From Bondarzewia mesenterica (Eukaryota; Basidiomycota; Agaricomycetes; Russulales; Bondarzewiaceae), in the NCBI GenBank assembly GCA_004802705.1, contig SGPL01000223.1:1-50436 (forward strand): a stretch of 50,436 bases of DNA, written 5' to 3'. The position numbers and the translations under genes are program-made. How positions within the stretch are numbered: the stretch's first letter is position 1; each line of letters opens with the position of its first letter. Of this stretch, positions 42,554-50,436 are shown in pieces. The notes beneath the pieces were generated by a model. The model ran no database searches. It was not told where the DNA came from and saw only the letters and a list, made by a program, of their open reading frames with translations.

Positions 42554-45349
42554 ATGTCACTTCTCCGTTTGTCTGTTCTCTTGAGGTCTTCATGTCTTCA
42601 CACTCCTCGCCATCGTCTTTTTACTGCTTGCGCCGCCTTATCCCATCTCCGTGACAGTTCTCAACCTACTGCTAGCTCCAGTACCCTTATGGAGTCTTCG
42701 CCATATATCTCCGAACATACTTCAGAGACAGTAACTGGTGCTTTACCTTCCGAAGGAGCTGATACCACTTCGACTCCAAAGAACAAACATCGATCCAAAA
42801 AGACAAAAGATAAGGCCAATAACCCACCAAAGAAGGCACAGCGCAAACCTCTTGAACCGAGCAAGACAGAGCATTACCTTCAGGCTCTTCAAGCTCAGGG
42901 ACTCGAACCTTCACTTCATGATCTGGAGCGACTTAAACCCAAAAGGCAACCCCATCCTGAAACCAGCGAGTATGCCGATGCATACCACAAACTGGTAGAT
43001 GCCATGTGTCGGTCATTCAGCAGTGACCAGTTGCGCAAATTTACCATTCAATACGATCTACCGTCCAAATATACCCACTTGAAACGGAGAAAGGTTCAGT
43101 ATGCAGAGGCGATCATAGAGCAGCAGTGGGAATGGCCGTGCTTGAAGGAGCTAGAGCGCAAGCAGAGGGATAGGACCGAGATTATTTCTCAATGTAAGCG
43201 CATGCCGCAAGGCGAAGGTACTAAACTAATATATGTCCTTAGCCTTTCCTCTAAGTCAGAGCCACTTGTTCCTGCTTATTGGAAGCGGTGAGTTGATGTT
43301 TAATTCATTTATTCTCTCTTGACTCAGAGATTGCAGATGGGAGCGACCTCCTCCAGTTGTCTATGCGATACAATGTCCACATATCCTTGACTCAGAATCC
43401 GCTAGCTTTACAGGTCGAAGGCTTGCGGGAATCTTTGAATGGCGTACAAAAACATATAAAAGACCTTGAAACGGTATGTGCATGCATTTCTGATGCAGTC
43501 TCAATGCGTGAAATCTCACGGCGCGGGCAGATGATTATTGAGGAAACTTTTCAAGTTCCCACAAGACAGCCGATTCGGCGTGACTTGGTTCAAAGAATAT
43601 CTCGAATTGCTGGAGCATTCGTGGAGAATCTTGGGACAGAGGGCAAGGTTCGTAGATTGTCTTCATGTTAGGTCCTATTAATCCTACGTGCTGTCTGGCA
43701 TATAGATTCGAGTTCTTGCTAAAGAACCTAAGAGTCTCAATGGTGCTAAACGTTTGTCCATGCAAGCCGCCTCTGAGGTACGTGACACTATCTCATTCTC
43801 GTCTTGAAAGATATCTCATGGAATCTCTCTATAGCTCATGAACGCAAATCCTTTACTTTCTTACAGCCCTGCCAACGTAACTGAGCAAACGCCACTCCCC
43901 ATTCTATCCGCTCCCATTACCTATGCGCTATACCCCTTTTTATCTCCACGTTCTCTCCCTTGGTTAATCAATACGAGTGGCGCGTTCAGGTGGCGACGTG
44001 TTGGCGACTGGCTTGGGTTTGACCATAGCGAGAATATTGACGTGACTGGAGGATTGGCTGGCGCGAAAGGCTCCTACATTACTGTCCACGAGTAAGTCCA
44101 GAGTATCGGTGAGCCATTATTGATATTGACACCGGCATAGAAAATCTGTGAATCTGAAAAAGGTGCTACTTGATGGTCTTCCTCCTGAGCCTCAGGCTAA
44201 TGGACAGTGTAAAAGACTGATTAAGGCATAGTAAGTACGATTTACTGTCCGGATATGTCTAAACAGACTTATTATAATTAGCCCCGGACATTTGCTGTTC
44301 ACTTCTCCGTCTATGGGTCAGAGAGCCACTCTGATCCCGCCGCTATCCGGCAGCTGGCCATATGAACGACTGCTAAAGTGGGTCTTGGACAGGAAATCGC
44401 GACCTTCATTTATTCCAAGGTATGATGCGGACTACTTCTAAAGGAAGTCTTGACGAACATCGTTCTAGTCTTCCCTCACCTTTCCTCAAGACACCACCTT
44501 CTGAGCAGAAGCTCACTCACCGTTTGATCTATCGTGCTCTTCCGCCCGCTGACTTCGCCGTGACCGCAAAGTCAAGGAAAGTATTACATTTTGAGCTCAC
44601 GCTTCCCCAGCCAAAGCCAGTGTCGCACATCAGCGATGGCCCAATTGACGAATCGGTGGAAGGAATACTGGATTTATCTGACTCGTTGGAGTGCTGGAAA
44701 GGTTTGCAGACCGATGTGGACGTCCTGATGCCTGATCGGTGGGTCCCGCTCATGTGAATCTGAATGGTTTGTTTCTAAGCACACCAATAACCGACAGCCA
44801 AATGGATATCCGCTTTTCTGCGATGGATACAGTCACACTTGTTCCCGGCGAAGAACCTTCTGAGCTTCAAACCTACGCAAATGAACTGGAAACATTGTAA
44901 GCACCTGTCGCCTTTCGTATGGATCAGTGATAACCTGATTCTCTGGCAGCTTGAACCCCTTCGGACCTGAAATGTTTCAGCCCAATCCTCCTCTCGCTTT
45001 GAACTACGAAGGAGAGGAATATGTCCTCAGCGAAAGCGTCAGTGTACGCCAAAGCAAGGAGTCAGTTTTAAGCTCGCCTCTCGATCCAAGCTCGAGCACT
45101 ATCCACGCTGTTACAGAGAGTCTTCTTGACCTTGAAAGTAGCCAGAAGTTTACCGTCTGTCTGGTGAGCACAGTCGATCTTGATCGCGTCACATGTGTCC
45201 CTGAGTCGCTTCATTCGTAGCTCTCGTGTGACGATTATACACTGGAAGAAAGTTGGTCCGCGTTCCTCCGCGACTGCGACACGTTGACGGTAGCGCCAGC
45301 GCAGAAGGAAGCTCCACTTATAGACGCAAGGAATCCGGGATTATTATAG
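42554..45349 (+). CDS. SLS1: Mitochondrial inner-membrane translation regulator SLS1
   Basis: SLS1 links the mitochondrial RNA polymerase and transcripts to translation at the inner membrane and is needed for COX1 expression in yeast. I prefer the ATG at 42554 because MSLLRLSVLLRSSCLHTPRHRLF is an Arg-rich, amphipathic import signal; an upstream in-frame ATG at 42494 adds 20 residues. Twelve exons: 42554-43193, 43243-43287, 43328-43473, 43531-43647, 43706-43777, 43835-44091, 44141-44230, 44282-44419, 44469-44738, 44798-44896, 44950-45163 and 45221-45349, all in phase. Recognisable parts: a Lys/Pro-rich linker, YDLPSKYTHLKRRKVQYAEA, a KH-like domain (EGLRESLNGVQKHIKDLE), FQVPTRQPIRRDLVQRIS, GAFVENLGTEGK and RVLAKEPKSLNGAKRLS. 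No frame break. It converges on SPB1 with only 112 nt between stops. Confidence 0.82.
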
Positions 45350-45461
45350 GATGGAAAACATATTATGTCCATCTCATTTACTTTTGGGTCACCAGTAATC
45401 ATTCGATTCCGTATAATACACCACACACCACACACCATGAAAAGAGAAGGGATGTAGAGCA

Positions 45462-48400
45462 TCAAGCGCGTTTGCGCTTCTTATTTTCCTTTTCTTTTCG
45501 TCTTCTTGCGCGAACCTGCGGGTGTCATGAGTCAAGTACCTTCTCAAGTAAAGCAGATGATTGATGCAAACCTCTTTCTTCATCCTGGAATCAACCATGG
45601 TGTATCGGCCCTTGACACCCTTCGGCCTGCCCTTCAGTCCCTTGTGCACACCCTTCGCCACAACTACCTTGATCTCCTTCTTTTCCTTCTTCGCCTTTGC
45701 CAGCCCCTTGCGCATCAGCTTTTCAACCTGCTGCGCCTTCTCGCGCTCCGTCATATCGTCCGTCTGCGTGACGCCTTCGGCTTTCTTCATCGCCTTCTCC
45801 AGCCGCTGCGCCGCCTTGAGCTTCTTTCGCGCCTTGGCCTCTGCGACCTTTTTTGATTGGCCGCGCGTCTAGTGCACGCTGTTTCGCGCGCAGAGCACGC
45901 ACCGCGTCCTTGGTAATGGGGATATTAGCCATGTAGTGCTTGGATTCGTCGTCGAGGAACCAGGGGGGCAGATCTTCCTTGGAGTTGAGCGAGTAGCGGG
46001 TGAAGCCGTCATTGATCATGGACGTCTTTGTTCGTTCACGGTTCACAAGTTGCTGGGCAAGTGTGACAGCCTCCGCTGTGAGGAGACCATGTTCTAGAGG
46101 AGATAATATGTAAAGAGCAGACCAAGATAAGAGGTATTGGAGCGTACTTTGAATATAATTTTGTTTCGTTTCGTTTTCGTTCTCATCGTCAACGTCCCAC
46201 ATATCGGCGGCTTCATCTGCTTCTTGAGGAACAACTTCGAAGTCATTTTCGTCGTCTTGCGACTCCCGCTGAAAAAGAAGGTCAGCTACCAATGATTGCT
46301 CTCACAAGACTCAAGATTTACCTCGCCTTCTTGCTCGCTGGATAGAAACTCATCATCATCGATATCCTCAGCATCCTCGACCTCATCCTCATCACTCAGA
46401 TCGTCCAAGTTATCCACGCCATTGAAAATATCCTGACTAAACCATACGTCAGCCATACGACTCGGCCGAGCCATCGATATGGGGTCTTCGAGCTTCGTGA
46501 GCAATCGTGCCTTCTTCGTTTCCTTCCCGACATCCTCTCGTGTTCGACCGCGTTTCCGGCCAACCATAGACTCCTCACCCTCGTCCTCCTCACTATCATC
46601 GTCTGAAGATGATTCATCGTTCCTCCCCTTGGCCTTCTGCATCTCATCCCAACCTCCCTCCTCATCACTGTCTTCGTCATCGCTCCCATCTCCTGGCTCC
46701 TGGATCCCATGCCACTCTTCCCGCTCCTTGTTCTTCTTCCTCGCCTCTTTTACCCTGAACTTCGCGTCTCGCTCTGCCAATCTCTCCCGATACGCATCGT
46801 AAAGCCCATCCAAATCTGCCTCCAACTCCCGCGTCTTCTTCTCCCGTTCTTCATTCGTATCCAAGACCTCCTCATCCTCATCTTCGTCCTCGTCATCCTC
46901 GTCATCGTTCGCACTTCCATCCTCGCCTTGATCGCCGAGCTTTGAAACACCGCCTTTCCTTTTCAACCCTCGTTCCGCATCGCCCAGGTCGAATATGTCC
47001 TCTTGTCCAAAGCCAAGTGCCGCATCTGTTTGTTCCATGCCGATTTCTAGCGGGGCAGTCATCTGTAGCTGCATGCGTTGAATCGTCCGCTGCTTAGACT
47101 CGTTGGCTTTTCGACGCTCGCGTTTTGTTCTCGCAGTCGCTTCAGCGTGGAGTCGTTCGAGCTGACAATCCGCGACAAGTCAATAAATGTATCAACATGC
47201 CAGGAAGAAAAAATTACTTCATCTTGGATTTGCTGCTCTTCATCGACTTCTTCCGTGACCTCAACAGTCTCAGTAATTTCTTCGGCGGGTTTAATCTTGA
47301 TCTCGAGACCAATCTAACCGACTGTTGTGTTAGTCCATATAAATGTGTAGACGACAGCATCGAAAAAGCTACCTCTTCTCGAAGAGCCGTTCTCCACCTC
47401 AACAGAGCTTTGAAGTCGCCCTTACCTAGAACTTTCAGGTCGTCGAAGTTTGCTTTCACGTCAGGTTTTGTGATATCCAATGCTGCCCATCTAGAGAACA
47501 TGTGAGCTATTATTGAGAAGTCCAAGAAACAGGCCCTGCGTACTCTTTCTCTTCTTCCGTTTCAAAGGCAATTTTGTTCACAGAACCAAGCACCGCGATT
47601 GGATCTGCCGCTTTCACGAATTGTGAGACGCCAATTTTCGTGAAGAGAGTGAGATCGCCATCGGCGTAACCGTCACGCTTTCGACGCTTCTTTTCAGGCT
47701 GGAATACGTTGGCCTGCACGTTATTGGCTGAAGAACCCTTGTCGCCTGCCGGGGCGGAGGCATCAATATCTTTGAAGACATGCTTGGGGTCGAGGAATTT
47801 AGGATCGATGTGTTTCGGGGCGTGGAAATCACGACAGACAACGAAGATTTCAGCCGAGACGTTTCTGCGGATCTGTAAGTTACAGAGTCTGACGAACTCG
47901 CAAAGAGGATGAGACGTACCGAGAGGATGGCGGTTTCGTCGCTTCCACCTTTCCAAACAGTTGGTTAAACACCCAGATCAGGTTGTTGTAGTCCGCACTG
48001 CGGAAGACTTTCGTGACGAAGGTCCCTCCCTTTATGAGAAACTCTACAGCCAGTTTCAAACTCATGAGCACGAGCTCTGACTGGCTGTATGCATCCTGCA
48101 CCCACGCAGTACCAACATTTGGAGCACCATCGTGAAGTACAACGTCTGCCTTCCAATCCTTTAGTTCACCTCGGAGAAGGTTTCTGCAGTGCGTGGTGGT
48201 GATGTCTGCGGCGAACGTAGACACCCTGGGTATAGGCTTAATGGGTACCAAATCGACACCTGGATGCAAATGATGGGGAATCCAGTAGGATGAGGAAATA
48301 GATTGGAATCATACCGACGATCAAACTGTTCACTGGCATATATTTGCTGGCTACCTGCAGCCACCCTCCAGGAGCAGCGCACAGATCAATGCAGCATTGT

Positions 48401-48592
48401 GCAGTCTCCAAAAACGAGTATTTTTTGTTCAACTGGATTAATTTGAAAGCTGAACGCGCTCGATAACCTTGCTCCCTGTGAATTCAAAACTTCAGACATA
48501 GATCTTGAAGAGGAGAGATTCATGACACACTTTGCAAGCTTGTAATACTTGTCCAAACGACCCTTTCCTGTTTTCTTTTGGGCCTTTCCCAT
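45462..48592 (-). CDS. SPB1: rRNA 2'-O-methyltransferase SPB1
   Basis: Nucleolar FtsJ-type methyltransferase and pre-60S factor; the yeast enzyme methylates G2922 in the A-loop of 25S rRNA. The start [21 protein letters not shown] is standard. The SAM motif is [15 protein letters not shown]. The K-D-K-E tetrad is read at [19 protein letters not shown] and SAEIFVV. Next come [17 protein letters not shown], a Spb1-specific middle domain ([20 protein letters not shown]), a long acidic stretch with many Asp/Glu runs, and the Spb1 C-terminal domain ([25 protein letters not shown]). The end is a basic tail ([16 protein letters not shown]). At 45849-45854 (+ strand T run) one surplus base shifts the frame inside the C-terminal domain; with five A it reads [19 protein letters not shown]. 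About nine introns. Confidence 0.9.
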
Positions 48593-49363
48593 GGCGGATG
48601 CTTAGAGCAGTCTGAGCGATCAAGGGAAGCCGAAACAAGGATGTACAGGGAGATATATATCCAGGGTCTGCTTCAGCCAGCGGCGGAAAGAAATTTCGTC
48701 CTCGATCTCTTTTCCCGATTTGGAACTCAACGCGCTCCGCGATATATTCCCACGCATCTATCGCATTGATTCCCACCACGCAACAGAGAGGAAAATATGT
48801 ATGGACAGAATAACATGGTCACCTTACAATTGGCATTTCCCAAGTCCTTAGGAGAGCAGAAAGGAGATAGGTTGACCCCGTCCTCAAGGATCGAGCAGAA
48901 AGTAATAATATATCGGATGCTGGGTTCGTAACGGATGTTGAACGTTTGAAGTTTGAACGGATGCATGCTTCTTTGAGACTTGCCAAACTTTGAATGTTAT
49001 TATAAGGCGATCGATTTCCCCTTGAATCCCATTCTTGACATATTTTACTGCAATTTTCTGGTCTGTAATGCCTTGAACTGTGAGAGGGCAGCAACGTTCT
49101 ATATACTGGGATTCACACGATCGGATCTTCAGGTCACCAGAGCTTACTGTGCTTGTGTTCGAGAACGACCGCGAGCCGCTAACACAAGCCGCGATCACAA
49201 GGATGGCGTAAGTATTCACAGTACATACTTAGACGACCTTAGACGACCCGACCTCTTCCTTTCCCTCACCGGTGTACCCTTTTGTAAGTACCCTTCGTAA
49301 GTATTCATTCAGCCGTGGAGAGCAACGACCCAAACAGCTCTGCGTTGATATAGCAATAACAAC
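48593..49363. other. Divergent intergenic region SPB1 / DUF423 gene
   Basis: 771 nt between start codons. ORFs are short and overlap on both strands. A tandem 'cttagacgacc' duplication lies at about 49229-49250, and 'GTAAGTATTCA' recurs at 49208 and 49300. No gene seen. Confidence 0.4.
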
Positions 49364-50077
49364 ATGTCAGGACCCTCATCGTCGACACCTCTTCTTCCCG
49401 GTCGTCTTGGGTTGAGTGGTTTCCCAAATCCACCGTTGCTTTGGCGCACCGGAGCCCTCTTTGGTCAGTTTGCTGGAATATACTGGCATGAATTGTCGGA
49501 CCCTGATCGATCTTCATAGTCGCCGTGGGCATGATTGCGGGGGCATTTGGTTCTCATGGCTTGCGAGGGCGGCCAGGAATCACTAACGAGAAGGTCTCGG
49601 CTTGGGCTACTGCTGCTCACTACACGGTAAGCAAAAATTTCGGTCTTCCACGCCCCTCATTTCTGTGCACACTTGGAGGTGGATGCTTGAAATGCCATAT
49701 TTTGTGGCAAGGATATTGAAGTAGTGATGTTTCAGATTTTCAACGGCCTTGGCCTCCTCCTGATTTCGTACCACCCCCGTTTTGCTGTCCACAGGTTTGC
49801 CGGTCCGGCCATCGCCATCGGAGGATTCGTTTTCTCGAGTTCGATCATGGCACTCATACTGGCCCGCGATCGGTATGTTCTGACTCGATGTTCCGCCTTG
49901 TCCCGCTGCACAGTTTCGGCTCATCCTTCGTTCACCAGCTTCAAGGCCCTAGGTCCTATCACTCCCATTGGTGGAGCGGCGATGATTGCTGGGTGCCTAT
50001 ACGCCGTCCCTGAACTTATGACATCGTCAAATGCTGATTTGTTTTTGGCAAACAGATATCTCTCACTTGTGTTCTAA
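49364..50077 (+). CDS. DUF423 / TMEM256-like small membrane protein
   Basis: Four-helix membrane protein of the DUF423 (UPF0382) family, found from bacteria (YgdD) to animals (TMEM256); function unknown. Five exons: 49364-49463, 49520-49626, 49736-49872, 49939-49992 and 50056-50077, in phase. Conserved parts: RTGALF joined to VAVGMIAGAFGSHGL (the Gly-Ala-x-Gly-x-His motif), AWATAAHYT joined to IFNGLGLLLI, FAGPAIAIGGFVFSSSIMAL, then LGPITPIGGAAMIAGYLSLV. An unspliced reading of exon 4 also reaches the same stop but replaces the AGYLSLV end, so the spliced model is preferred. Length of about 139 residues fits the family. Confidence 0.87.
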
Positions 50078-50436
50078 GAGGCAGGCTATTTATGAGTGGA
50101 CTCGGGGGAGTAAGCTCAGATCATGTAGCGTCACGTTCGGACCCACTGCGTATGAGTCAAGAGGAGTGGACTCGCAGTCATGTACTTCTTAAGTTCTCAT
50201 CAATGCCACTGATCTCCACTCACTTCGACAAGGGTCTGATACACAAGAGGCATTATTTAAAATAAGACACCCTGAAGAGCTTCTGAATTCAATCTGGGCC
50301 TTAAATTTTTAGAAGTTCTGTTGTTTTGTCTGAAGTTTGGTAGAAATCTAAAAAAATCAGCAAGTCCAAAATTAAATATGGCAGGTTGGTCACATGTGCA
50401 ACCAAATTGAGCCCGAAACCTTTACTTTCAGCTGAG
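50078..50436. other. 3' flank, no gene seen
   Basis: A/T-rich sequence after the DUF423 gene. 'GAGTGGACTCG' recurs at about 50094 and 50164, a short local repeat. Nothing else recognised before the window ends. Confidence 0.4.

Noticed and set aside
46479..46945. Plus-strand Ser-rich ORFs opposite SPB1
   Set aside because: They are antisense shadows of the acidic Asp/Glu repeats of SPB1.

Overview
The window comes from a filamentous basidiomycete, most likely a mushroom-forming agaricomycete. Almost every gene is broken by introns of about 45-90 nt. It contains lineage-typical families: single-exon-like BTB/POZ proteins, seven-helix membrane proteins of unknown function, ToxD-like reductases, and a basidiomycete retroelement whose reverse transcriptase ends in a YVDD box. 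Genes are dense and often divergently paired.

Region 1 (1-7.5 kb) is a tandem array. A block made of a CMC4 twin-CX9C gene, a BTB gene, a decayed CMC4 copy and about 600 nt of conserved flank occurs two and a fraction times. Only the BTB copies and one CMC4 copy look usable. Region 2 (7.6-18 kb) is mostly core biology: YIF1 (ER-Golgi transport) diverging from a sphingolipid C9-methyltransferase, a ToxD-like oxidoreductase, and the SSU-processome protein UTP22/Nrap. A 2.8 kb stretch (17.95-20.76 kb) is full of ambiguous bases and holds no gene I can support. Region 3 (20.7-28 kb) has a sugar transporter, a DEDDy 3'-5' exonuclease with a C-terminal helix-turn-helix domain, and an intramembrane site-2 protease.

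Region 4 (28.7-38.8 kb) is a large inverted duplication. Each arm carries a membrane-protein gene facing a ToxD-like oxidoreductase. The left arm has a complete reductase, while the right arm keeps only a truncated pseudogene. Ribosomal protein eL38 and an unidentified ORF sit in the spacer between the arms. Region 5 (39.1-42.4 kb) is a decayed retroelement flanked by direct repeats of about 0.4 kb that contain a 42-nt minisatellite. Region 6 (42.5-50.1 kb) returns to core genes: mitochondrial SLS1, rRNA methyltransferase SPB1, and a DUF423/TMEM256 membrane protein.

A window-wide oddity is that many otherwise intact genes (YIF1, UTP22, S2P, eL38, SPB1 and others) are put out of frame by one surplus base, nearly always inside a run of six or more identical bases. 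Together with the scattered single Ns this points to base-calling error rather than pseudogenes, and automatic gene models here will be wrong at those sites. Exon coordinates were read by eye and may be off by a base or two.
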